A stretch of DNA of 8,135 nt from Syntrophomonas sp. UBA5288. GTDB taxonomy: Bacteria; Bacillota; Syntrophomonadia; Syntrophomonadales; Syntrophomonadaceae. Shown piece by piece: positions 1 through 5,795 of this stretch (positions within the stretch are counted from its first letter, which is position 1; the number at the start of each line of letters is the position of its first letter). A program made the position numbers and the translations under genes. The stretch lies in contig DHSK01000130.1 of the NCBI GenBank assembly GCA_002408445.1, forward strand, positions 1 to 8,135, read 5' to 3'. The notes under the pieces were generated by a model. The model did no database searches. It saw nothing but the letters and a program-made list of their open reading frames with translations, and was not told the DNA's origin.

Positions 1-435
1 TCAGTCCTTGGGAGCAGTATAGGGAATGGTGGTCCCAATACAGATACAATATTATCTCCTGCAACAAGCCCAGATGTTATTACAGTAGGCTATACTAAAA
101 ATAATGGTACATATAACTTTGATGATGATAAAGTAGGTTATCTTTCTAGTAGGGGAGGTATCACCCAAAATCCACGCAAACCAGATCTAGTTACTTTCGG
201 TGTGGATATTTATTCACTAGATTACACAGGTATTAATCATTATTCCACATGGTCTGGTTCATCTTTTTCTACTGCTATAGTTTCTGGAATAGCAGCTATT
301 TTGATAGAAAAGTATGAGCATTTATCTTTAGGGCATATAGAAAATATTCTTAAGAAAAATACTATTAAGTTGAGAGGCTTTGATGAATTTAGTCAAGGTA
401 ATGGTGAACTCAGCTTTGTTCACCCCAAAATCTAA
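1..435 (+). CDS. Subtilisin-like serine protease (peptidase S8), C-terminal part
   Basis: Frame 1 is open from the first base to the TAA at 433-435, giving 144 residues of a protein that begins outside the window. The segment SIGNGGPN (visible residues 6-13) matches the subtilase block with the oxyanion-hole Asn (Asn9 here). It is followed by a SPATSPDVITVGY stretch typical of the family. The segment SGSSFSTA (residues 85-92) is the counterpart of the GTSMAxP block, with Ser88 (codon 262-264) as the predicted nucleophile; the usual Pro is Ala. The catalytic Asp and His and any signal peptide would lie upstream and cannot be seen. The protein ends about 50 residues after the nucleophile, so there is no extra C-terminal domain. 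Family assignment is strong; substrate and location (normally secreted) are unknown. The gene is A+T-rich compared with comM, and an IS3 element starts 110 bp after its stop. Confidence 0.88.
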   Translation, partial: SVLGSSIGNGGPNTDTILSPATSPDVITVGYTKNNGTYNFDDDKVGYLSSRGGITQNPRKPDLVTFGVDIYSLDYTGINHYSTWSGSSFSTAIVSGIAAILIEKYEHLSLGHIENILKKNTIKLRGFDEFSQGNGELSFVHPKI

Positions 436-470
436 GCCATATATATTTTAGTAGAGCCATTTATATTTTG
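435..470. repeat. Two-copy direct repeat, 20-bp period
   Basis: AGCCATATATATTTTA (435-450) is followed by AGCCATTTATATTTTG (455-470), 14 of 16 positions identical, beginning on the last base of the protease stop codon. No hairpin or T-run is seen, so it does not look like a terminator. Its role, if any, is unknown. Confidence 0.45.
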
Positions 471-545
471 AAATAGACTGACGCCCCCTACATATTGAAC
501 ATTAAAGGGTAACATGATGCACACTCAATACAAAATCACACTATT

Positions 546-585
546 TAGCCCCCTAACCGACTTGGACAAAGTATCTTAATCTGGT
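546..585. repeat. IS3 left inverted repeat (IRL)
   Basis: This end aligns imperfectly with the reverse complement of 1900-1938. Shared blocks in order are the C-run (GCCCCC), TTGGACAAA (562-570), TCTTAAT (574-580) and CTGGT (581-585), with small gaps between them. TTGGACA after a C-run is typical of IS3-family ends. The block also supplies a -35-like hexamer. Confidence 0.7.
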
Positions 586-590
586 ACCTT
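562..590 (+). promoter_or_regulatory. Likely transposase promoter inside the left IS end
   Basis: TTGGAC at 562-567 (4 of 6 to TTGACA) is followed after 17 bp by TACCTT at 585-590. The TG at 582-583 makes an extended -10 of the form TGnTAnnnT. A -35 box inside IRL is a common IS3 arrangement. Transcription would start about 15 nt before the orfA ribosome binding site. Confidence 0.45.
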
Positions 591-613
591 TTATAACAGG
601 AGGGGGCCACAAC

Positions 614-928
614 ATGCAAAGCAAGAAATACTCGCAAGAATTAAAAAAGCAAGTTTTTAGAGAATCACTGGAAGTAGGCAATGCTGCTATCGTTGCCCGA
701 AAACACGATTTATCTGCCAATATGGTCAGCCGTTGGGTTCGGGAACATAAGAATCAAAGTAATATTGGATTTAGCCCTGTTCATGGGAATGGATCGTATA
801 ATCAAAATGCAAAAGCACTTGAATCCGAAAACGAAAAACTCAAAAAGTTACTGGGTGAAAAGGACCTTGAGATTGCTATTCTCAGGGACCTTGTAAAAAA
901 AACCAACCCACAATTCAAGATAAAGTAG
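614..928 (+). CDS. IS3-family transposase OrfA (HTH, leucine zipper)
   Basis: The product is 104 residues, a usual OrfA length. A strong Shine-Dalgarno (AGGAGGGGG at 598-606) lies 7 nt before the ATG. Residues 1-45 form the HTH_Tnp_1 type helix-turn-helix (YSQELKKQVFRESLEVG, then HDLSANMVSRWVREH), which binds the IS ends. Residues 70-95 have regularly spaced Leu and Ile in a charged helix (ESENEKLKKLLGEKDLEIAILRDL), the leucine zipper that lets OrfA and OrfAB multimerise. The last codons pass through an A8 run (895-902) where ribosomes can slip by -1 into orfB. OrfA alone normally acts as a regulator of transposition. The gene itself is intact. Confidence 0.9.
   Translation: MQSKKYSQELKKQVFRESLEVGNAAIVARKHDLSANMVSRWVREHKNQSNIGFSPVHGNGSYNQNAKALESENEKLKKLLGEKDLEIAILRDLVKKTNPQFKIK
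895..901 (+). promoter_or_regulatory. Programmed -1 frameshift site, orfA to orfB
   Basis: In the orfA frame the codons are GTA AAA AAA ACC, giving an A_AAA_AAA heptamer at 895-901. OrfB is in the -1 frame relative to orfA, exactly as IS3 elements need to make the OrfAB fusion transposase. I did not identify a downstream stimulatory stem with confidence. Confidence 0.75.
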
Positions 929-1217
929 AAATCGCCAGTAAATGGATATCCCAAGGATACTGTGCAACCTTGGTATTACGATGGGTCGGACTCAGTCATT
1001 CAACATATTATTACCGGCTGAAACATCCGGTCGGTATTCCTAATCATAGAGGAGGCCACCCAGTAACCGCCACTGCCTGCACCGTCGATGGCAAAATTAT
1101 CAGCGATGAGCAAGTGAAAGAGTGGCTTTGTGAACTCATCTGTGATGAAGGAGAATCCTATGGGTACCACCAATTAACCTGGGCGCTCAGGCGAAAATAC
1201 CAGCTTATCATCAACAA

Positions 1218-1224
1218 AAAAAAG
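1218..1224 (+). other. Second slippery heptamer within orfB
   Basis: In the frame used upstream the codons are AAC AAA AAA AAG, so 1218-1224 reads A_AAA_AAG, the heptamer known from the dnaX frameshift. A -1 slip here joins the two halves of orfB exactly. It may equally be the scar of a one-base deletion in an A9 tract. Confidence 0.5.
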
Positions 1225-1854
1225 TATATTGTTTGTGTAAAGAACTGGATATTTTAAGGCCTCAGCGCAAACTCAAAGTAAAACATCCCAAACGTCTGGC
1301 CCGGAACCAGGAAATCACAGTATCTAATCGGCTCTGCGAAATTGATATCAAATACGGCTATATTGCCGGAGAGAACCGATTCTTTTATATAATGCCAATA
1401 ATAGATGTTTTAGACCGTATTATTGTTAACTACCATATTGGATTAAATTGTACTGCTAATGATGCAGCCCGTACTGTACAGGCAGCCATGTTTAAACGAC
1501 AGGTATATGGAACCGATGATTTAATAATCAGAAGCGACAACGGGCCACAATTTATTAGTCATCATTTTGGAGACAGCTGTATCATATTTGGAATTGAACA
1601 TGAACGAATTCCTTGTCGTACACCCAATAAGAATGCACATATTGAGTCTTTCAATGCCATTCTTGAAGAAGAATGCCTGAGCAGGTACGAATTTCAAAGC
1701 TATGCCGAAGCTTATGATACGGTAAGCCAGTTTATTAAAAATTACAACTCAGTACGTCTTCATTCCAGCTTGAAATACCATACCCCCAATGAAGCATACC
1801 AATTACTGCAGCAAAAGGCACTAAACATAAAGCCCGTTCGGGTATAATGGTAAT

Positions 1855-1873
1855 CCTGGCTTAGGCCAGTTTA
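1855..1873 (+). terminator. Weak hairpin after orfB
   Basis: CTGGC (1856-1860), loop TTAG, GCCAG (1865-1869), then TTTATATAAATTTT. The 5-bp stem and broken T-run make a weak candidate terminator for the transposase transcript. Confidence 0.3.
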
Positions 1874-1899
1874 TATAAATTTTCGATTTCTAAGTATGA

Positions 1900-1938
1900 A
1901 CCAGATATTAAGAGTTTTTGTCCAATATCAGGGGGGCA
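1900..1938. repeat. IS3 right inverted repeat (IRR)
   Basis: Reverse-complement partner of 546-585. ACCAG (1900-1904), ATTAAGA (1907-1913), TTTGTCCAA (1917-1925) and the G6 run 1931-1936 correspond to the left-end blocks. It ends in CA at 1937-1938. Confidence 0.7.
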
Positions 1939-1948
1939 GCCCGCACAT

Positions 1949-2011
1949 ATGAATACTTTAAGTGCTAAATTATTCAATATGAACGTTTAAGTGTGAATTT
2001 ATGAACTTTAA
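1949..2011. repeat. Degenerate direct repeats downstream of the IS
   Basis: ATGAATACTTTAAGTG (1949-1964) and ATGAACGTTTAAGTG (1979-1993) are 30 bp apart. A shorter relative, ATGAACTTTAA, is at 2001-2011. They sit between the IS end and the promoter of the next gene. They could be regulator sites or simply AT-rich drift. Confidence 0.35.
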
Positions 2012-2016
2012 TGAAG

Positions 2017-2046
2017 CTAACACATGGTTAAAAACTTTACTATAGT
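2017..2046 (+). promoter_or_regulatory. Possible sigma-A promoter for the 2076 gene
   Basis: CTAACA (2017-2022, 4 of 6 to TTGACA), 18-bp spacer, TATAGT (2041-2046, 5 of 6 to TATAAT). The expected start near 2053 leaves a short leader before the ribosome binding site at 2061. It lies outside the IS, so the gene can be expressed independently of it. Confidence 0.4.
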
Positions 2047-2075
2047 ACGAGTTTATTTATAAGGAAGTGACAAAT

Positions 2076-2276
2076 GTGCAAAAAACCGTAAATTTATGTA
2101 TAGGCTTTATTATAGGATTAGTGTTTATGAATGTGCCGATTAATTTTGGTATATTTAATGGCTATATATTGCAATACATACAGCATATATTAACATTAAT
2201 TGGAGCTATTTGTGTGATAATATTTGGCTTAACACTGTTAAATTATGCATTCAAGGATTTGGTGAACAAGTTATAA
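2076..2276 (+). CDS. Small two-helix membrane protein, unknown function
   Basis: I do not recognise the family. The product is 66 residues with two hydrophobic stretches: about residues 5-21 (VNLCIGFIIGLVFMNVP) and 36-58 (HILTLIGAICVIIFGLTLLNYAF). A short polar tail (KDLVNKL) follows. I chose the GTG at 2076 because AAGGAAGTGA (2061-2070) is a good Shine-Dalgarno 5-7 nt before it. A GTG at 2067 is in frame but lies inside that site, and using it would add only three residues. A plausible promoter precedes it and a terminator-like structure follows at 2350-2410, so it looks like a one-gene unit between the IS and comM. No motif points to a function; a holin-like or stress-type membrane peptide is possible but unsupported. 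Confidence 0.55.
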   Translation: MQKTVNLCIGFIIGLVFMNVPINFGIFNGYILQYIQHILTLIGAICVIIFGLTLLNYAFKDLVNKL

Positions 2277-2349
2277 CAATATGTCTAAAAGCAAAACGCT
2301 CATAACTAAAAACTTAACCTAATCAAAATGCCATCCAATATCAATTAGA

Positions 2350-2410
2350 AATGTGGTAGGGCCGCAGGATTTTCTGTGGGTATTACTGCATTTACCACCA
2401 TTATTTTTCT
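2350..2410 (+). terminator. Two-stem terminator-like RNA structure
   Basis: The outer stem AATGTGGTA (2350-2358) pairs with TACCACCATT (2393-2402) with one bulge. Inside it, CCGCAG (2362-2367) pairs with CTGTGG (2374-2379; one G-U) around a GATTTT loop. TTATTTTTCTT follows directly. It lies 74 bp after the small membrane gene and about 80 bp before comM. It could end the former transcript or act as a leader attenuator for comM. Confidence 0.45.
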
Positions 2411-2489
2411 TATATGGTCCGTTTAGGAAGGATATCAAGGGCAAGTTCGCGAAATCTCCATATCAATATGAATTGTGGAGTGAGTTGCT

Positions 2490-4022
2490 ATGCTTGCCGC
2501 TGTTAACACTTTAGTAATAACCGGAATAGATGCCAAAGTGGTAAAGGTTGAGGTCGATCTAATGCTGGGGCTGCCCGGATTTGATATAGTTGGCTTGGCC
2601 TCGGCTTCAATTCGGGAAGCTCGCGAACGGGTCAAATCCGCTATCAAGAATTCCGGTCTGGAATTTCCCAATAAAAAGATCATTGTAAACCTGGCACCGG
2701 CTGATTTAAAAAAGGAAGGAAGTCATTTTGACCTGGCTATAGCCGCCGGTATACTGGCCGCCTCCGGCCAGATCGATCCATTGCCCGCCAACTATTATTT
2801 GGCCGGTGAATTATCTCTGGACGGCACGGTTACAAAGGTTCCCGGCATTTTGCCCATGGCCTTGGAATTGGCAGCAACCGCATCTGATGCTGTCTTTATC
2901 GTACCGGAAGAAAACAGCAAGGAAGCCGCGCTGGTGAACGAAATCACTTCCTATGCTACGAGCAGTTTGATGGAACTTTACACCTGTCTATCGGGGCAGG
3001 CATCTTTGCGTTCGGTAGGTGTTTTTAACCCGGATGAATATAATCATATTGACAAAATAGCGGATTTTTCGGAAGTTAAAGGGCAGGAAACCGCCAAACG
3101 GGCTCTGCAAATAGCTGCGGCAGGACTTCATAATGCCCTTTTGATCGGGCCCCCGGGAGGTGGCAAAACTATGTTGGCACGACGGGTTCCAGGAATACTG
3201 CCCGAAATGACCCGGGAAGAAATATTGGAAACTTCCCGCATCTACTCGGTGGCTGGTTTACTGAACCCAACTAATCCCTTAATCGTCAATCGCCCGTTTC
3301 GTGCTCCCCATAAAAATGCTTCCGCCGCCAGTATCATCGGAGGAGGTAAAATCCCCCATCCGGGAGAAATCAGTTTGGCACAGAACGGGGTGCTCTTCAT
3401 GGATGAATTGCCGGAATTTCACCGTGATGTACTGGAAGCATTGCGGCAGCCTTTGGAAGATAAAATCGTAACCGTGGCCCGGGCGCAGGCTACCTATACT
3501 TTCCCAGCCAATTTCAGTTTAATCGCAAGTATGAATCCGTGCCCCTGTGGTCAATTTGGCTCCGAAACCACTGAATGTCGCTGTACTCCGATTCAAATCC
3601 ACAACTATCTAAGCCGGATATCAGGTCCTTTGCTGGACCGCATGGATCTGCATGTAGAAGTTCCCCGCATCAAATTTGAACACCTGAAAGATGAATCGAG
3701 TGCAGAAAGCTCTGCCACTATACGGGAAAGAATTAAAAATGCCAGGGTTATACAAGCCAGGCGGTTTGCCCGAAGCAAAACCAAGTTAAACTCTGAAATG
3801 CGGCCCGCAGATATTAAAAAGCATTGCCGCCTGGATGAATCATCCGAGCGGCTGCTTAAAAAGGCCTTTGAAAGTTTTAATATGAGTGCGCGGGCTTATG
3901 ATCGTATTCTTAAAGTCGCCCGTACTATAGCCGATCTGGATGAGTCCACCGATATTCATATCGGACATCTGGCGGAAGCTATCCAATACCGCAGTCTGGA
4001 CCGAAAATACTGGAACAAGTGA
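2490..4022 (+). CDS. comM: YifB/ComM-family Mg-chelatase-like AAA+ ATPase
   Basis: The product is 510 residues, the usual length for the family. Residues 1-165 form the ChlI-type S5-fold N-terminal domain (GLPGFDIVGL, NLAPADLKKEGSHFDLAIA). The AAA+ module follows, with Walker A GPPGGGKT at residues 220-227 and Walker B VLFMDE at 301-306. CPCG (Cys351, Cys353) and ECRC (Cys363, Cys365) give four conserved cysteines likely to bind zinc. SRISGPLLDRMDLHVEV and a helical Mg_chelatase_C end complete it. Family knowledge: ComM of Vibrio cholerae is a hexameric helicase that promotes branch migration when transformed DNA is integrated; the role in Bacillota is less clear. The ATG follows GGAG (2477-2480) by 9 nt. 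TGGAG 2476-2480 can pair with CTCCA 2456-2460, which may partly mask this site. The gene has higher G+C than its flanks and looks native. Confidence 0.95.
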   Translation: MLAAVNTLVITGIDAKVVKVEVDLMLGLPGFDIVGLASASIREARERVKSAIKNSGLEFPNKKIIVNLAPADLKKEGSHFDLAIAAGILAASGQIDPLPANYYLAGELSLDGTVTKVPGILPMALELAATASDAVFIVPEENSKEAALVNEITSYATSSLMELYTCLSGQASLRSVGVFNPDEYNHIDKIADFSEVKGQETAKRALQIAAAGLHNALLIGPPGGGKTMLARRVPGILPEMTREEILETSRIYSVAGLLNPTNPLIVNRPFRAPHKNASAASIIGGGKIPHPGEISLAQNGVLFMDELPEFHRDVLEALRQPLEDKIVTVARAQATYTFPANFSLIASMNPCPCGQFGSETTECRCTPIQIHNYLSRISGPLLDRMDLHVEVPRIKFEHLKDESSAESSATIRERIKNARVIQARRFARSKTKLNSEMRPADIKKHCRLDESSERLLKKAFESFNMSARAYDRILKVARTIADLDESTDIHIGHLAEAIQYRSLDRKYWNK

Positions 4023-4028
4023 TACCCC

Positions 4029-5180
4029 TTACATCTCCTGAGCTATTTTATCAAGTGTTTCGGCCATACTCCTTATTTCTTCCACGCTGGCCGTAATTTC
4101 CTCAGTAGCTGCCGCCTGTTCCTCACTGGCCAGCAAGTTAGCCTGACTTTTCTTGGCCGTGTTTCCGGTATTAACTTTTATATTGTTAATTAAGTCGCGA
4201 ATGCTGACAACGGTCTCCTTGGATTCATCGGACAGCTTTCTTATCTCCTCTGCTACCACGCCAAAACCTCTCCCGGCATCTCCGGCCCGGGCTGCTTCTA
4301 TAGCTGCATTAAGACCCAGCATTTTAGTTTCATCAGCTATTTGTTTAATAAAGGCCAGAACTTCACTAATATTATCAGCCAGGCCGTTTACTTCCTGTAT
4401 ATCCTTATTGAGTTCCTGTTCATTAACATTTATCTGGGATGAAGAAGCAGCCAGTTCCTCTATCACGGCTGATACTTCTTCTAATCCTTTGGAAACGTTG
4501 GACGATATATTACGCAAATCCATTGCGGTTTGTTTGGGCAGGGCAATATTAAATGTCGCTACCACCTTACTGGCGTCATCTTCATCAAAACAAGGGTTGC
4601 TCATAATAAATACCGGAACTCCGTGGACACTGGCGTCTACGTTTTCAACTTGAAGTCTGCCGGTGCCAATGGCCCGGTGAGCCACAAAACCTTCCTCTAA
4701 TGGCTGACCCAGCACTAAATCAGGTATATCAAATTTTTTGGAAGATTGCCGATATGCTATCTTTTCCAGGTCGGTCATATAGATAAATGAACCTTCCGGG
4801 AACATATCGGCTATCAAGGGAGCAAAATCTCCAAAAGAACGCGCTATAGGATGTAAGCGAGGTAATATGAGGATAGCGCTCCCTACAGTCTCATCTTCAT
4901 CAAATATGGGAAAGGCATTCATTATAAGACGCATACCATAAATATTGCGGGGAACCTTTTCTTCAGCGGGTTTACTGGTTTGAATAACCTGGTAAGGAGC
5001 TCCACCGACCCTTAGTTTGGTACCGATACTGAATTGCTCAACATCAAAAGCGTTAGAAGGAACCTTCCAAATAACTTTTTCTTGGTCAGAAATTGCGAAT
5101 ATAGCTCCGCCAGGAAACTTATTGACCAGGGTAGAAGCCATTTCCTTAAAGAAATCTACTTTGTCTGCCGTAATTCTCAC
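4029..5180 (-). CDS. Cytoplasmic methyl-accepting chemotaxis-type signalling protein
   Basis: I start it at the GTG whose complement is 5178-5180 (383 residues), because AAAGGGGG sits 7 nt before it. The ATG at 5198 has no such site and lies about 12 nt from the -10 box. There is no membrane segment, HAMP or signal peptide. The N-terminal half holds two similar sensor modules, about residues 22-108 and 127-216. Both show FPxG, DxEK, FD(V/I) and PxFDED before a final LP(R/K), resembling PAS- or Cache-like folds. Residues 217-383 are a heptad-rich MCP signalling hairpin with tip IADETKMLGLNAAIEAARAGDAGRGFGVVAEEIRKL (about 281-316), where CheA and CheW dock. It is short, so few methylation helices are present. 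It likely senses a cytoplasmic ligand or redox/metabolic state and feeds a Che array; the ligand is unknown. Its stop is 6 bp from that of comM, facing it. Confidence 0.92.
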   Translation of the reverse strand: MRITADKVDFFKEMASTLVNKFPGGAIFAISDQEKVIWKVPSNAFDVEQFSIGTKLRVGGAPYQVIQTSKPAEEKVPRNIYGMRLIMNAFPIFDEDETVGSAILILPRLHPIARSFGDFAPLIADMFPEGSFIYMTDLEKIAYRQSSKKFDIPDLVLGQPLEEGFVAHRAIGTGRLQVENVDASVHGVPVFIMSNPCFDEDDASKVVATFNIALPKQTAMDLRNISSNVSKGLEEVSAVIEELAASSSQINVNEQELNKDIQEVNGLADNISEVLAFIKQIADETKMLGLNAAIEAARAGDAGRGFGVVAEEIRKLSDESKETVVSIRDLINNIKVNTGNTAKKSQANLLASEEQAAATEEITASVEEIRSMAETLDKIAQEM

Positions 5181-5208
5181 TATTTTGCCCCCTTTCATAT
5201 TTATGTAT

Positions 5209-5214
5209 ATTATA
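5209..5214 (-). promoter_or_regulatory. -10 box of the chemoreceptor gene
   Basis: On the minus strand this reads TATAAT preceded by GGG. Transcription would start around 5202, some 20 nt before the GTG at 5180. I see no good -35 hexamer at 16-18 bp and no flagellar sigma-D box, so the class is uncertain. Confidence 0.4.
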
Positions 5215-5526
5215 CCCTATTTAACCTGCTTATCGCTATTTTCGTCATTATTTTACATGGTACAAATTTCCCATTTTTGTGATGTAGGTCTTAATAGTTG
5301 GAACACTTTGATCTTCAAATAGTATGCCTGGCTAAGAAAATCGCATATAAAGTGGGCTAATACCCAAACTTTTTATTATCTTATAATATATAACATAAAA
5401 GTTATATAGATTATAATAAGAAGTACTGGCGCACAGTCACGAGGCAAATTTTCAGCACACGATATTACCGCATCCTTTTGGCCGGTATTTATACTGTGAC
5501 CATAAAATTGATTGCGAGGTGAGTAT
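5215..5526. other. Intergenic region between divergent genes
   Basis: No believable gene on either strand. It holds upstream sequence of the minus-strand chemoreceptor, a small GGG/CCC hairpin with a following T5 (about 5350-5375), the AT-rich hairpin at 5381-5416, and the leader of the 30-residue peptide gene. TATACT at about 5488-5493 could be the -10 for that gene, but no matching -35 is at the right distance. Confidence 0.5.
5381..5416. repeat. AT-rich inverted repeat (hairpin or operator)
   Basis: TTATAATATATAAC (5381-5394), loop ATAAAA, GTTATATAGATTATAA (5401-5416). The 14 bp pair with a 2-nt bulge in the right arm. No T-run follows, so it is more like an operator or extruding palindrome than a terminator. 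It lies about 110 bp before the 30-residue peptide gene. Confidence 0.5.
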
Positions 5527-5619
5527 ATGTTTTCCATAGAAAGACTAGCTGCTCAACTTCTATGTATATCAGTTATAGTTTATTGTAGTTTATGGGTCCT
5601 CAAATATAGAAACAAATGA
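5527..5619 (+). CDS. 30-residue single-helix membrane peptide
   Basis: The product reads MFSIERLAAQLLCISVIVYC then SLWVLKYRNK. The ATG is preceded by GAGGTGAG (5516-5523), one of the best ribosome binding sites in the window, about 4-5 nt away. Residues 8-25 are continuously hydrophobic with two Cys (13 and 20). One Glu/Arg pair precedes the helix and a basic KYRNK tail follows, so the C-terminus probably stays inside. Such size and layout fit small membrane subunits or regulators (the CydX and KdpF classes are similar in form only) and type I toxin peptides. No sequence match to any of these is claimed. The gene stands alone: the next gene starts 176 bp later with its own strong site. It is too short for default gene callers. 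Confidence rests on the ribosome site and the hydrophobic pattern. Confidence 0.5.
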   Translation: MFSIERLAAQLLCISVIVYCSLWVLKYRNK

Positions 5620-5795
5620 TCCTCATCAACCATAACGACCAGCTTCAATTGTGCATTCCACGCAGCATAGATATTTCAGCAAATCAATTTACTCAATCCT
5701 TAGGTGCAGCTAATTAAATATCGTTAATAATGCTAATGTATCAGTCAGACTAGAAGACAATAATATCTCCCGGTCCAGAATAAGGAGGAAACAAA

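Larger units (their letters stand above)
895..1847 (+). pseudogene. IS3-family transposase OrfB (DDE), interrupted by a frameshift
   Basis: The N-terminal part is read in frame 1 from the slip site to a stop at 1255-1257; TTG at 970 is the first start-type codon in it. It holds the HTH_21-like region (GLSHSTYYYR, then SYGYHQLTWALRRKY). The continuation (CKELDILRPQR...) is in frame 3 and runs to TAA at 1845-1847. The break lies in the A8 run 1216-1223: one extra A would restore NKKKVYCLCKELDIL without a gap. The second part carries the rve integrase core with CEID, RSDNG and NAHIES motifs, spaced D(63)D(35)E, followed by the usual YNSVRLHSSLKYHTPNEAY tail. The catalytic residues are therefore intact, but a normal product needs a second -1 shift. 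It is either a decayed gene, a homopolymer sequencing error, or a slippage-dependent one. Confidence 0.85.
546..1938 (+). mobile_element. IS3-family insertion sequence, orfB frameshifted
   Basis: The element is about 1.39 kb, a normal size for the family. It carries orfA (HTH plus leucine zipper) and orfB (rve-type DDE integrase core) in the -1 frame, between related inverted ends at about 546-585 and 1900-1938. The right end finishes in CA as is usual for IS3 elements (TG...CA). The left end reads TAG rather than TG, so the left boundary is uncertain by a few bases or mutated. I see no 3-5 bp target duplication: bases before 546 (CTATT) and after 1938 (GCCCG) do not match. Together with the orfB frameshift this suggests an old or rearranged copy, although the catalytic core is preserved. 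Confidence 0.85.

Noticed and set aside
681..896. Alternative frame within orfA
   Set aside because: Out-of-frame shadow of the intact OrfA, whose HTH and leucine zipper are clear.
2067..2075. GTG at 2067 as start of the small membrane gene
   Set aside because: It lies inside the best Shine-Dalgarno sequence (2061-2070), which is correctly spaced for the GTG at 2076 instead.
4153..4653. 166-codon frame antisense to the chemoreceptor gene
   Set aside because: It is the complement of a well-supported coding region, has Ser/Leu-rich low-complexity composition and no ribosome site.
5181..5198. ATG at 5198 (minus strand) as start of the chemoreceptor
   Set aside because: No ribosome site upstream, and it would be only a few bases from the predicted transcript start. 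AAAGGGGG within this stretch is ideally placed for the GTG at 5180.
5350..5375. GGG/CCC hairpin followed by T5
   Set aside because: The stem is short and imperfect and no plus-strand gene lies upstream to be terminated; too weak to list as a terminator.
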